This document shows, piece after piece, positions 42,401-53,100 of a DNA stretch of 64,000 nt. Location of the stretch: positions 1,302,001 through 1,366,000 of the forward strand of contig JAYKKR010000004.1 in assembly GCA_036971615.1 (NCBI GenBank), in the 5' to 3' direction. Under the pieces are notes generated by a model. It was not told the origin of the DNA, made no database searches, and saw nothing but the letters and a program-made list of their open reading frames with translations. This DNA is from Amyloporia xantha. Taxonomy: Eukaryota > Basidiomycota > Agaricomycetes > Polyporales > Adustoporiaceae. Each line of letters starts with the position of its first letter. The first letter of the stretch is position 1. A program made the translations under genes and the position numbers.

Positions 42401-42675
42401 GTATTGCCAATGAGGAATTGTAGCGAGGAGGAAATATAGATGGTCATCAAACCAAGTGCCTTGTCATTCTTCTCATCCCAAGCAGCCTGGATTGTAGGGA
42501 GGTCTTCTCCAGCAGCTGCAGCAGTAGGACGAGGAAGAGGTGTGCCTGAATTCCCTTCAACAATGTTCCAGGAACCAGACCATCTAAAAACACCTCGCAT
42601 GGCGTTAGACCAGGCAATATAGTTTGTGCCATCAAAAATGGGAATGGTGGAGGTAGGAATCTTGGAGGGATCCAT
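39379..42675 (-). CDS. Copia gag-pol polyprotein, main frame
   Basis: A 1098-residue frame from the ATG at 42675. The Gag part starts MDPSKIPTSTIPIFDGTNYI and has a zinc knuckle CNICGKTNHSTENHW in which the last cysteine of the usual CCHC is a histidine. Protease: WMVDSGCTSHV (D-S-G). Integrase: HHCC zinc domain with LWHQQFGHAGRN and CAGCVLGKSHR, then the catalytic core with FLDDFSSFGVMYYLKRKSDA, FRSDRGGEFMGEEFTQY and QNGRAERWQQTIVEKAEAM. A Pro-rich linker precedes the reverse transcriptase, seen as WELVDLPPGRKAVPCRWVYT, RLVAKGFKQVKGIDYDEIFS and AMDVKTAFLYGELDEEIYME. The frame ends early because of the extra G in the run at 39404-39408. Confidence 0.96.
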   Translation of the reverse strand: MDPSKIPTSTIPIFDGTNYIAWSNAMRGVFRWSGSWNIVEGNSGTPLPRPTAAAAGEDLPTIQAAWDEKNDKALGLMTIYISSSLQFLIGNTTTAAAAWKAIKDQYAKPGAVGAFVYFQQLFNTRFDDAQPLRPQITALEEIRSRTVDAGIAISDQFAALIIVNALPNSYQTIASTLLATVTDLSKLKPADVIPKIIEEEARRQASKNANVSRVSSTTRLPKKCNICGKTNHSTENHWPDGKPPQKGNKQGKGKGKQGGNQGGNNKGSGQNHGQNNGNTGASQGQGQNSGAKVNNLLIESVPDVTVASSSSKSIDLSLYHVGDEIARWMVDSGCTSHVTNVFEDFDHYHEFPVPGHAHLAGADKTIDIKGVGIVLLRHQNSDGIIVNLTLKSVLYIPEASHRFFAPRTIIDQGGCYSAHGDTMNFWAGSKPGENLILTARSSHDDSGFYWLETKVFHPNTRPQTLQSVEADYDLWHQQFGHAGRNTIRQMPNHVNGAPNSLSSAPKSDPCAGCVLGKSHRQPFPLSSTRTSKPLELIHSDLVEMPSLSIDGFKYCITFLDDFSSFGVMYYLKRKSDALTCFKSYRAWGETQLSTRLKRFRSDRGGEFMGEEFTQYLHENGIEREASMPQSPQQNGRAERWQQTIVEKAEAMRHHAGLSTGFWKLAVETAVHIYNRQPFRRAHWRTPIELWNGTVPDVSYFRVFGCLAYVHVQKERRQDKLTARAKPMVFVGYEPGSKGYRFWDKDSRSIVLSRDAVFNERSFPNKSANPIPAAQQPHEPPVPVAPAPQLALPLGDDDANRPEPDADLPPHPGPPPEPPRNPSPPPHPPSPDEPPVPQPPPFVPRRSTRSTAGRPPPRPDNVYGDRHPAAIQRDIDQGGGLPDVMENLISYLPSEFILNADPQYGPFPQSYQEAISRPDRTQWEAAMQEEIDSQMENGTWELVDLPPGRKAVPCRWVYTIKPGGRYKARLVAKGFKQVKGIDYDEIFSPVARFESIRFLLAHAALNDWEVEAMDVKTAFLYGELDEEIYMEQPEGFKVPGQEHKVCHLLKAIYSLKQAGRQWNKKLHNALLELGFTRTYSDAGIYVYHHHGGFNTCRIC

Positions 42676-42680
42676 GGCGA

Positions 42681-43121
42681 TCAGAATAAAATGTCAGGGC
42701 GAGTGTCAGACTGAAGGAGATAGGCGATGGAAGGTGATCGAGGAATTGATGGAATTGACAAAGGAATTGATGGAGGCGATCGATCTGGTTTAACCTCTTT
42801 AACTTCTTGATCAAAAGGATCGGATCGAAGAAGTGTAGCCCAAAATGTAATGGAGAGGTTTGGAAAGTACTCTTCACTGTCAGTGTGACTAAGAGAGTTA
42901 CTTTCAATATTGTATGGAAAATAACCAAGATCGTCGCTTGTAAGACCACCAATATAATCGCCTGCGTAAGGGAATTTCCAGCTATAATCTGTTGGGTAGA
43001 CAGATATAAGCTGTACTGGCTCTGGTGAAGATCCCTCTGAGTCGCCTGACTGAGATTGATCTGCCACTGGATCAGCTGCTTCTGATGAAGAAGTCAACGT
43101 CTCTAGCTCAAAGATGGACAC
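42681..43121 (-). other. open frame in the Copia leader, ends 5 bases before gag
   Basis: A 147-codon frame without stops lies in the leader between the 5' LTR and gag. It has no ATG; the first possible near-cognate start is a GTG right after an in-frame stop. The composition is acidic and Ser/Pro-rich (ELETLTSSSEAADPVADQSQ, then repeats of IPS/IPR). Its stop TGA (42683-42681) is separated from the gag ATG by five bases. It may be coincidence, an upstream regulatory frame, or part of a spliced product. No domain was recognised. Confidence 0.35.
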
Positions 43122-43560
43122 TTATTGAAGTGAACCTTTGTCCCAGCTAGCCGAAATAGCCAAGACGCAGGGTAGAGTCGAGGGAAGTGAGCGATCGAGA
43201 CGAGACTATGCCGCAGAGGGTATTGCCCAAGGCCTAGCTAGCTACTGTATAGTACTTCTATCTACAGCTACCTATGGAGCTGCAGAGTTTTGCTTCGCAG
43301 TTGCCTGAGGGCCCTGTTACGCCTTTGACTATTTTGTGTAAGGTGCCTTATTCCCAGGAGAGGATTTGGACCTCTAAGAGCCGCCCACTGAAGTGCAGAC
43401 TCCCAAGAGTTCGTCACAAAACTAAGGACTGTGTACTTACGTAGTCTACTAAGGGGCCTTATAAGAAGAAGGCAATAGAAGGGGTAAATGCGCAAAAGAG
43501 AAAGTGAAAGCGCAAATAGAAGAGTGAAGACAGATGACTGCACAGTAGTCAGACAGATTA

Positions 43561-43579
43561 GAGCGCGGGGCTCATAACC
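43561..43579 (-). promoter_or_regulatory. Copia primer-binding site matching a Met-tRNA anticodon arm
   Basis: Directly inside the 5' LTR the plus strand reads GAGCGCGGGGCTCATAACC, the layout of a methionine tRNA anticodon arm with the CAT anticodon. The element's RNA is therefore complementary to the tRNA's anticodon region and not to its 3' end. Priming by a half-tRNA cut in the anticodon loop is known from Drosophila copia. Confidence 0.75.
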
Positions 43580-43883
43580 TGTTGAGCGCAGACTATAGAG
43601 GAGAGGAGGCTAATCCGTCTTGTATTCTAGTGGGCTGTAAGGCCCTGCTTATATACATGCATGAAAGGCTCCTTAGTAATCGTATCTAGAAACCTATAGA
43701 ATATCTGAGTAAGATATGAAGTCATAATGAAATCATAGTGGAAATTTCTTAGTAAGAAAGTGGAGCCTATGAAGTAAGACAAGAGCATACTATGGAACAT
43801 CATAGAACATCATAGAAATGAGTAAGTACTGACTACCAAGTATGGAAGTGCGACTACTATAGTTGGAAACTGATCGTTCAACA
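43580..43883 (-). repeat. 5' LTR of the Copia element
   Basis: 304 bases with TG...CA ends. On the minus strand it has a TATA-like GTATATAAG (43656-43648), the probable retrotransposon promoter. It differs from the other LTR at two positions only. Confidence 0.97.
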
Positions 43884-43888
43884 CAGTG
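43884..43888. repeat. target-site duplication CAGTG, right copy
   Basis: Exact copy of the five bases at 38095-38099, directly after the right LTR end. Confidence 0.95.
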
Positions 43889-45637
43889 GGAGGATAAAAT
43901 AGATGCAAGCAAAATACTCACCAATCATGAGCCTGCATGCATCTTGTCATGCACAAGGGCAGGGGTGTGAGCTACAGATGAACAAGAGCAATAAGACACA
44001 GAGACCCAGAGTCCAGTCTTTCAGTCTGTTAGATAATTTGCCAGAGCCTAAGCAATATGAAGAGTAGAGCATCCAAGTCAAAGCCAGAACTGCTCCGCGG
44101 GCTATCACGACATGATGTGGCGGATGTCAGAGTATGCCACACATCGCTGCGTAATACTCACCCATCTTCCCTTATGCTTACATACGCGTGGCGTCCGCAA
44201 TGTTTTGGCACGCTGCACCTTGTTGCGCCGCCAATGGTCCCGCGTAGGTCCGCAAACTTAAATCGCCACTCTTCGTGTTGGATACTTAACTACGTCATGC
44301 ATCACCCATATCCCAGTCTTTCTGTGTCAAGCGCAGGTGATCCTATGTGGCAGCATGATACGGTGTGAGAGGCCTACCAGAAACGCGAGAAAATGGGGTG
44401 TATTTACCCATCGAACTGACGGACCTGAAACAATAGAGCATATATGCTGTGAATCAAGATATAAAATGTATGCGAGTAGCATATATGCGAAAACTTACAG
44501 TCCGCCTCAATCCTCGATACATGCAGTGTCTTCTAATCGTTATTTTGCGTTTCCAGCTCATTAAAGAAAAGTGCATGAGGAGACGACGTCTGCCATGGTC
44601 GCAGGGAGATCAGATGGTGGAACAAAGATAAGATTCAATTGCGGACCTGCAAGGGTGCGGGCGTCTTTTACGTCGGAGGTCAAATCTGAGTTACAAGTAC
44701 TCGTCTCAGAGCCAGAGGCAAGGTTGCTTCCTGCGCTCGGAGTTGAGCCAGATGGTATAATTGTATACTATTGCATGCTGCGCTCCCTAGAGATTTACTG
44801 TGAAATTCAGGGGGCAGTTGTAAACTAACTTCAAAACTTGCCGCCTTCGCCCGACTGCATTGGCGGCCCAGGAAAGGACTTCAAAGTGGCCAGAGAATTT
44901 GTAGTAAATGCAACATAGATATGGTATACTGAATGGAAGCCGAGCGGCGCACAAGCACTGTTCGATGCACGCTGGGGCACTCGATATAATATACATGTTT
45001 TATTGCTGGCACCTTCCTTATATCCGAAGATGCCTGGAATGGTCTTACCTTCGCCATTCTGATATTTGTATGAGCTGATAATATATTTGTACATCGTACT
45101 GTTGGTGGTGGGTCTATCTACACAGGGCTGGGCGTGGTTTGTATTTCTTTATCTGAGTTTACCTGTGCGTGACATACCCCCACGCGTGATTATAAACCTA
45201 GCCAGCGTAGATCTGGAATCTGCACTTTTGCTGATGGTACTGTAATATTGAAGAGTTTATTTGCTTGGAATTGAACACACAGCTTCAGATGACAATAACG
45301 GTGACACACAATCTATCTACTGGGCTACACGGGCATTATTGTGCAATCCGTGCTCCAAGTATATATCATGTCTGTGCAGTGTTGGAGTATCGTCACATTT
45401 CAGGTGGATTGGTCAAGGCCCCACGCGATCCATTCCGCGCACAGACGTCTGATATGCCTTTATTTGGTCTTATATGTACCTTATCAGACTGTCGCTGAAG
45501 CCTGATCAGGCCTTACAAGTCCATATGGCTTCATAAGGCCTGATAAGCCAAATGCCATTTTTCCGACACAATTAATGGTTGTAGAAGCCTCGTTGACCAC
45601 CACCAACCTGAGTCATGATCTACACATACATCAACAG
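43889..45637. other. gene-free part of the mobile-element island
   Basis: No domain-bearing frame was found. The last 120 bases before 45568 hold the subterminal motifs of the outer TGTCGG element. Confidence 0.5.
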
Positions 45638-46997
45638 CATCAGGAAAAACCTCCCAAGGTAATTAGTACTATATTATGTGGAAATGTAGCCAAATAAACA
45701 TAATACCAGTAATTGGGTATAATTAGAACCAATTTCTCAGTCATTTTTCTGTATCTGTGCAAAGCTCTCAGATACAACTTTGTAAGATTTGAAAAGTCCA
45801 GAATGCATGAGCCAGAAGCAGAAGCAAAGCCTGTGTAATAGGCAATAGTAGACAATTGATTGTTTGTGGCTTGAGTGATATCCATATAATTTGGGAGTCA
45901 TTTCACACCAATATACCACAATTATACCACAATTAGTCAATAGATATAAGGCTGCTCTATGGAAGCTGCCTATTTTCTCATGTTTAATGCCATATTTTTA
46001 AAAGTACAGCTACTATTGTTATGTTGCATGACTTGTTGCGGTCACTAATATATTAGCAGTTGAAATCTACACAGAGGACAGAGGGACTTCATCAATTTGT
46101 CCGATGTTTGATCACGTGCTGTGGCTGCCACCATCGGGCCGCGGTCGGAGTTTCAACACGTCATTGGGCAGTACTCGACGGTGTTGCTGCTGTCTCCCAA
46201 CTACCTCCTACATCACACACGCCGCATCGTCCGCATCGCGCGCACTGCATCGCATGTACCTCTAACGACACCGACGACGGAGGACACCGCTGCCGCCGCC
46301 GACAGACGACTCGCATCAACAAGGACAATAACGCCGACGGACGATGCTTACAGTGACAACAACGACCACACCGACGACGATGACACCAACCGATGATGCC
46401 GACACCGACGGACGACGAGCGGATGACGACGGACAACGACGGCAGACGACGGACAACGACGGCAGACGATGATGGACGACGGCGGCGGACGGCGGACATG
46501 ACGGCGGACAACGGACATGACGGCGGACGATGACGGGACAACACGGACGATGGCAGATGACCGATGACGACCGACGAAGGCAGATGACGACCGATGAAGG
46601 CAGATGACCGATGACGGCAGACAACTGACGACGATGAGGAGGAGCGATGATGAGGAGAAGCGACGATGGAATGCTTATGATAATAATATGTATCTCTTTG
46701 TTGTATATACAGTCAATCAATATGTACATTTTGCTATTCAATACTATCCACTGTGAACAAGAATATGAGTAGTAAAGCAGTGCAATATATGAACGAAACA
46801 TTTGAAACCCATGCGGCTGAATTATGGGAAATTTACATGAATAAACTGTGTTTTTCGGGAGGGGGACCGCAGAATCCGCAACAATAGAAGGTAATTCGGG
46901 ATAATGGCCTGAATGGAGATAATTGCATCTATTGTCTGAAATTTAGCTACATTATGGTACATTCCTCATAAATTACACTGGGAGGTTTTTCCTGATG
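45638..46997. mobile_element. non-autonomous TIR element carrying a minisatellite
   Basis: A perfect 19-base inverted repeat, CATCAGGAAAAACCTCCCA at 45638-45656 and its inverse at 46979-46997, bounds 1360 bases. Inside, the ends stay partly similar for another 35-40 bases (TAATT...ATGTAGC). Only AG flanks both sides, so the target duplication is unclear. The interior has no transposase frame; it holds a GAC-rich tandem repeat. Superfamily not assigned. Confidence 0.65.
46245..46665. repeat. GAC/GAT-rich minisatellite
   Basis: Degenerate tandem units built on GACGAC, including two copies of GGACAACGACGGCAGACGAC, two of ACATGACGGCGGACAACGG-like units and several of GATGACCGATGACG. Strong purine strand asymmetry. 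Long open frames over it on both strands are a by-product of the triplet periodicity. Confidence 0.85.
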
Positions 46998-48114
46998 AGC
47001 CTGAGTCTGATTTTCAAGAGAATAAAGATTTTAAGCCAGGTCAGGAAAAATTGAATTTTGCTCTGTGATACAAATGCATTAAATGATAGATAGTAAAACA
47101 GTATCTATACCTCAGGAACCTAGAAAAATCTCATAAGTATAATGTGAATGTCCCTGTCTGGCTCCTTTCACACCAAGTCAAGTTTAACAAAGAATATTTT
47201 AGAAATGACTCATAATATTACACTCAATGTATGTGAAATAATGGCTGTGAGGGGTTCGGATTGAACCATTATTTAGTGTCGGTAATTCATGAGCAGTGAT
47301 ATGGGCGAATGATACAAAAACTGTCGCTAGCTCACTCCGCTCCTACGGCACATTAACATTCGTGCCCAACGTTGGAAGCACCTTGGTAAGGAGTCTCGCC
47401 ACTCGGGAGACTTTCCCATCTAATTGGTGCATGGTGACGGGTACAGGTTTTCCCGATGCCATTTCTCGACCGAATCACTGTTAGTGTGGACAGGTCTAGC
47501 CGGGCATATTGGGTCCGAATCAAGCCGTCTGTTTTCTCGAGGAAAAGGATCCCATGGAATGCAGGCGTCCACAGAAAACCTCCGTAACTCACATAAGGAC
47601 GGCCCTCATTGGTTGATTAGAGGCTGATAGTCTGATAGTCTGTTAAGAGGTTACGTGTGATACCTGTCGTATCGTCTCGGAGGATGTCGTACCTGCATGA
47701 CACCGCCAGGCATCTCCGTGAACCATGGGAGAACGGAGGAGTTCGGAGATCAGTATTCAATTGTCATGGACAATCCCTAGCCGAGACGGAGGTAAAGCAT
47801 TTCTTGTTGCTTACACAGGAGGCACAGAGCGGACTGCAGCCTCGTGCCTACGACACGTTATAAATGTGGTTGTGACTCACCCCTGCGAGAACTCATGGCA
47901 GGTGTATACTTGGATAATGAATATGACGGATGGACGTGACTATCATAATGAAAGAGGCACACCGCTAACATACATACTGTCGGCGTCATAATAATGCGCA
48001 CCAGCCCGAACGTCGGGAATAACTCGTAATAGACGAGAATGCGCAATAAAACAATTACTGTAAGGGACAATGTCAGTCTCCATCCTCCGCCACGACATCT
48101 CACGGCTGCGCTGG
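46998..48114. other. right edge of the mobile-element island
   Basis: AT-rich to about 47300, then average composition up to the 3' end of the RING gene at 48115. No gene was recognised. Confidence 0.5.
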
Positions 48115-50135
48115 TCATACCCGCTGTTCCTGCATCCACAGGCTCTTGGTCAAGCCCGACGCCGTGGAACTCGTGGTCTTCGTTCTTAAGCTTTCGACCG
48201 ATCCCATTCGCGAGTATATAGGTCTCACTTGGGGACCGTATGTCGGGCTCTGTAATGGCTGTAGCATCATGTCCCGATCTTTTGTACCGGGAGTCGAAGG
48301 AGATGTCGGAGAAGAGCCGTTGTTTATCGAAGACGCCCGTGCTCGCTCAGCCGCCATCGCCGCCGTGCTAGCTCGGGAGATCGTATTCGACCTCACCATA
48401 CACGTTTTAGGCGATGTCGCAGGTGGTGGAGGAATCACAGGTGCAGGAGAGCAGTCAGACATCACGCTATTGTGAGAATCGACATGCCCCTGTTTCAAGT
48501 CTCTCGCCTCCATCCGCGAAGGCGACGGTGATGGATCATGGAGCAGATCGCGGAGTTGGGCACGCCAACGTTCGCGCTGCTCGTCTTGATCACGAGAGCC
48601 AGTCTCCGAGCCGTTGGACTGTCGCCGAGAACCACCGAGACGAAGACCGAGAGCATCCTCTTGAGCCACACCCAGAGCACCCGAGATCCCATCGTTATGT
48701 CGCTCACGAGCAGCCGGATGCAGTGCAGAAACGCTGGGAGAAGATGAACAACTAGCCATGTGAACGTCCAAAGAACTCCGCGGCAGCGAGCGCGACATGG
48801 GGTCGTCGTATCGACTCAGTAATGAATTGCTGCTTGACATCCGCTGGACGCTAGGTTTGATGGGAATCGGGTCTATGGATTGCAGAGTGTACGGATTACT
48901 GCGGCTTTCCTGGCTTCTACCCTCGTCGTCGTCGTGAAAGTCGATGTCATCGGTAAGCGGCCGGAAAGAATTCGATAAAGGCGGAATTGGAAGAGTCGGA
49001 GGTACAGGGGATAGCCGGAACATCTCTTCTTTGCCTGCGATCTTCACCTTGAGCGCGCCAGTGGAATCGAGAGAATCATCCTTCAAAATGAGGACCGGTT
49101 CGGGGTTTGACGAAGCCCTATCTGCGAGATAATAATAACGAGGCTCAACGGACCGTGGAGGGTGTGGGAGGGGATTTTGATGGGTTCGCTTCAGATCCTT
49201 TAGTTCTTCTAGTAGCCGGCGACATTCGGCTAGGCAGACTTCATACTAGGTGAGAAATGTCTAGTCAGTTCCCGAGTAATCATGATTCGTATCCATGCTT
49301 ACTTTCCTATAATTCATGTCAACACATGATGCTGAGACGTACAATAACTTGGTACTCACCCACTCCAATCCTTCTCCATTCTCTCGTAGCGTTCTTGTAA
49401 GCTCTCTTTCATGACCTTTGCCGCTGCGAGCTCATCATTTCTTAACCTATCAAGCTCTTGATACCTCGCCTCAGCGGCCTCTTCTTGAGTGCGCAACTGC
49501 TCCTTGAGTTCATGACAACTCTGCTGAAGATCGACATAAGCATGTTTGTCTTCCGCGGTCTTCCGCTGCAGCTCCGTGTATCGGAACAGCAGGAGATGAG
49601 CAGAGCGCAGATCTGGATGCTACAGGATATACATTATCACTGGGTTTGGTCATTGAACTTGTAAACAAATTCATACCTCTTCAGGAGATTGTGTGAGTAG
49701 CCATGCATGGACTTCTTCGATCACGTCACGGACTTCACTGGCTAATGCACCTTCGCATACGATTCGAGTGATACGCCTCAGCAACTTTTGGGCACGGGGG
49801 ATGGCTTGGCCGGGCACAGCGGAGGTAGCATCGGAAGGTGGTGGAGTCTCGCAACGACTGTCCTTGCCAGTGTGAAGCCTGCGCACTTCATCGGGAGTGA
49901 AATATTTCCGACAAAGAGGACAGCAATGTCGGGTCAATAGTTGGAGGCATCTGAGACAAAGTAAGGAACAAAGAATCGCCAACAGCGGTCAGAGGACACG
50001 TAGACTAAATCGGTGACGAGCAAAGCCGTACCTCAGACAGAAGGAATGGCCACAGGTGATCGCGTGAGGGGTCATCTCGTCATTGTACGGGTCAAGACAG
50101 ACGTCGCACGTCGAGGAAGGGTGGAGGACAAGCAT
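48115..50135 (-). CDS. RING-finger / coiled-coil protein, paralogue A
   Basis: Probable E3 ubiquitin ligase. Exons on the minus strand are 50135-50032, 49950-49677, 49619-49360, 49306-49303 (four bases, GAAA) and 49245-48115, giving 590 residues in frame. The start MLVLHPSSTCDVCLD matches paralogue B. The C3HC4 RING is made of CDVCLD, ITCGHSFCLRCLQLL and CCPLCRKYF. A conserved segment (VRDVIEEVHAWLL) and a coiled coil (ELQRKTAEDKHAYVDLQQSC, ELKEQLRTQEEAAEARYQEL) follow, then a Ser/Pro-rich disordered tail with LLEELKDLKRTHQNP at its beginning. The four-base exon completes Gly and encodes Lys in DWSGKYEVCLAE; leaving it out breaks the frame. No known family name could be given beyond RING. Confidence 0.88.
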
Positions 50136-53100
50136 GTCGGACGAACGTGGACAGGACCAGCTCGGAGGCGATAAGCAACAGACAGGCGTTGTTGGCCGGT
50201 ATAATAAGGTGGAACAGTCCGGTCGCCTAGCCTGTTTCGCGTGCCGGCCAGACCTTGTGTGAGGTGAATCGGAAAGAGATACCTTCGACACGAAAGGCGC
50301 CCGGCAGATCGGGACTTAATCTAGGCAACCGCCCTATCCTTGCCTTCGGTTTCCGGAACCTTGAGAACGTACCGATATTGGCATGATGTGACCAGGGATT
50401 TGGTACAGTATTTGCCTCGGGAGATGCTAGCTTCCCAAGTATGAGAGCATCACAAGACAGCAGCAGTCGGACCTTAGGTTACCCTCATCGCCCGTGTTCT
50501 ATGATGAGGCGCGCTGTTGACAGACTGCTCAGCGTCATTCCACCGACACCACAAGAGCGACAGCCAATGTGACGGAACAAGTATAGTGTGACGGAGCGAC
50601 TGATCGGCAGCCGGATCGGGCTTCCTGAGCCTCATGTTTGCAGCATGTATGCGGAGGTGTTTTATGACGAACCTTGCGTATGTCTCGTGAACAGGGTCGA
50701 CTGACATTTTGATAGACATGGATGATATGGCAGAGAAGTTAGCTTATCGTCCTTCCACTTACGTGCAGCATACGGTACGTACCCGTCGGGAAACACGTCA
50801 GACGGACGTCTTCAAACGGATCATCTACGAGATGGTTCTGTAACATATGCAATGGGGTATCGAATTGCAGTCAACATCCATAGATTCGATATGCACTTGG
50901 GAAAGTGGGAAAGTGTGCAGTGCGCGTCCACCCCACTTGAATCGGAAGCAATCTGTCATCTCGGATGAACAGCAGAACCGAGAAAAGGAGGACTGACCTT
51001 CCTCCTAGCCTTGTAGGGCAAATCCGGAGTACGGAGACTCGTCGAAGACCATATATATAGATCGAGAGAAGTTCATAATATCGGCAAGAGCGGATTGGGC
51101 AGTTGTAACGCCGAAACCGTGCATTTACACGCGAGGTCGTCAAGCTGAACGAGAGCGCAACCCACGCTGAATAGTAGAAACCAAGCCAGCACCAACGTGT
51201 ATATGGCCACGTTAGGGGAATCCTACCAGAAATCATATGGAAGCTTCAGCAAACGCGGACCGTACCACGAGCGAAAACACCTCTAGCTCCACAGAGATAG
51301 GTGCGGAAGAGGGCGTGTGTAAAGGAGGGCATGCACGAGTGCAAGACCTCAGTTAAATGAAGGGCACGTTCGCTCCTGCAGCGTGGGGTACTGCACTTAT
51401 AGGGAGTTGTTTGCGCATTCGCGGTCGCTCCGCGCCTTGCGAAATGTCGCCTGAGTGGAGGCACATTTCCCACAGTGCAGAAACCCATCAGCCCTACTGG
51501 TTGCAAAAGGTTCTATCAACGAGCCAATAGGCAGACAACCCTTGTCAGTACAATGCAAAGGAGATAACCGCGTTGATCTCAGCTCACCACTCGTGTACGG
51601 CTCATGATCTATTTGACATGGGCCCCTCCTGATGTCCTTGGTACCCTAACGCCATACTCAGATTGTCGTGGTATAGACCAATGTACTAGACTCATGGACA
51701 TTGCCAGATGCGCGGCGACGATCAAGCTGCGCCAGTCCAGAGGGCGAGTTTCTTCTCGTCTGATTGGAAAATTGGCATGAGCTTCTCAAGGAACATTAAG
51801 CTTCACAGCTCTCGGGTAGGGGCTGTTCATGTCCGTCGACCCTTCGAGAAGCTAACTGTCATGAAAGTCAAGTCCTACCGGCGGATGACTATTCCGACGC
51901 TTGTCAAGTGTTGACACGTATTGTGAGCCTTATGGAGTCCAGAAACCAAATTCATTACTACTGAATAGAAGGTGGTCAGCATATCGGCCACCGGTCGTAA
52001 GTCTCGTAGCAGCTGAGTACCAACAAATGCATAGGGATTGGACGTGCTACTCACGGACGCCCATGAAGTAGCAGAAGAACACTTCGTGCATCTCTCCGCT
52101 GAAAAGATTCTAGTTGCAAACATGGTGGGCATATCTATGAATCGGCCTCATGTTGCACACAGAAGAGCAATTGAAACATGTTTATGAGCGGCACTGGTGA
52201 CTGCAAGGGTAGTATGGATGGCGCTTACGCGAGAGATTCTACCACATGCTTCACGTGATTTACGCGTCGCGTCCGAGTCCGATCTCGCCAACACGCCACG
52301 ACCGCGACGTCAAGTACGCAGGCCGTCCTTGAGTTCGCGTCCGTGAGGATCAGCCTTTCTAGTCAGGAGTATTTGAAGGAAATAAAGCACCACGGAGGTA
52401 TGCTTGAAGTTACTTTCCTGCAGAAGTTCCGAATTTGAACGGCTTGACAGAATTAGCCAGGGTGATACTCAGCGTTGTGCTTGATCTTCCCAGAGGATCT
52501 CTGGTCAACCACTCTACTACATTGGTTCAGACAAGTGGCTCCTTGGAGCTGTACACGATGTCATGTCGGCACGACCCACACCTCCGAGGTGAACTACGCT
52601 ACGTGTTTTGTATTCACTCTATCTCTGTCTTCGACTTATTCGCTTTTACAATGTGTGTGTATAACAGATAAACTCATGTAAGTTGCATAGAGTCTGTAGA
52701 AATAAATAAACATGTAATCTCTTGCAATACTACTCCGAGTATTCCGCAGCTTTCCTTTAGGCTCACATTGAAAAAGAGTTTTTTGTACTGACATATAGCC
52801 ATCACCTATGCTCATTTTTATCGTGCTGCGTCTCCAATATCTTTGGAAGTCCTAGGGCGTATGACAACATTATTATGTGATTGTGAGTAAATTCAATTCC
52901 GTCAAAATCGTTCGTGAAATGACATACCCCTCAGCAATAGTGCCGATACAGATCTACATCGCTCATCACAATGGACAGTATTATCATTTTCTCCGAGCTG
53001 GCTGCAGAATGTTTGGAATTAGCACCCGGCGTGGTAGTATCCTCCGGCGATGTCGAGATTGCGACAATCTTGACTTATAAAGTCGACATCCACCTCACGT

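Larger units (their letters stand above)
38100..43883 (-). mobile_element. Ty1/Copia LTR retrotransposon, young, minus orientation
   Basis: This 5.8-kb element has two 304-base LTRs that differ at only two positions, ends in TGTTGA...TCAACA, and is flanked by a perfect 5-base duplication CAGTG. Reading on the minus strand the order is 5' LTR (43580-43883), primer-binding site, long leader, gag-pol frame with protease, integrase, reverse transcriptase and RNase H in the Copia order, polypurine tract GAGTGGGAG (38412-38404) and 3' LTR (38100-38403). The near identity of the LTRs means a recent insertion. One frame break in pol (39404-39408) would inactivate it if real. Confidence 0.97.
36095..45568. 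mobile_element. candidate DNA element with TGTCGGAAAAA inverted ends, interrupted by Copia
   Basis: TGTCGGAAAAA begins at 36095 and its exact inverse TTTTTCCGACA ends at 45568. Just inside both ends are several subterminal motifs built from GCCTGATAAGG / CCTTATCAGGC and GGCCTTAT, in both orientations (about 36180-36270 and 45450-45550), as expected for transposase-binding sites. Without the Copia insertion the interior is about 3.7 kb and holds no transposase-like frame, so it would be non-autonomous. No matching target duplication was found at the outer ends, and the two ends could belong to separate decayed copies. Superfamily not assigned. Confidence 0.4.

Noticed and set aside
40165..42635. 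Several smaller open frames inside the Copia element on both strands
   Set aside because: They are alternative frames of gag-pol; only the frames with protease, integrase, reverse transcriptase and RNase H motifs are supported.
43268..43543. 91-codon frame in the Copia leader next to the 5' LTR
   Set aside because: No motif and no conserved position; unlike the frame at 42681-43121 it has no relation to the gag start.
46161..46801. Long frames on both strands (up to 161 codons) rich in Arg/Val/Ser or Thr/Asp
   Set aside because: They lie on the GAC-rich minisatellite, whose three-base periodicity keeps several frames open.
47250..47280. GGTTCGGATTGAACC resembles a tRNA T-arm
   Set aside because: No acceptor stem, D-arm or anticodon arm could be found around it.
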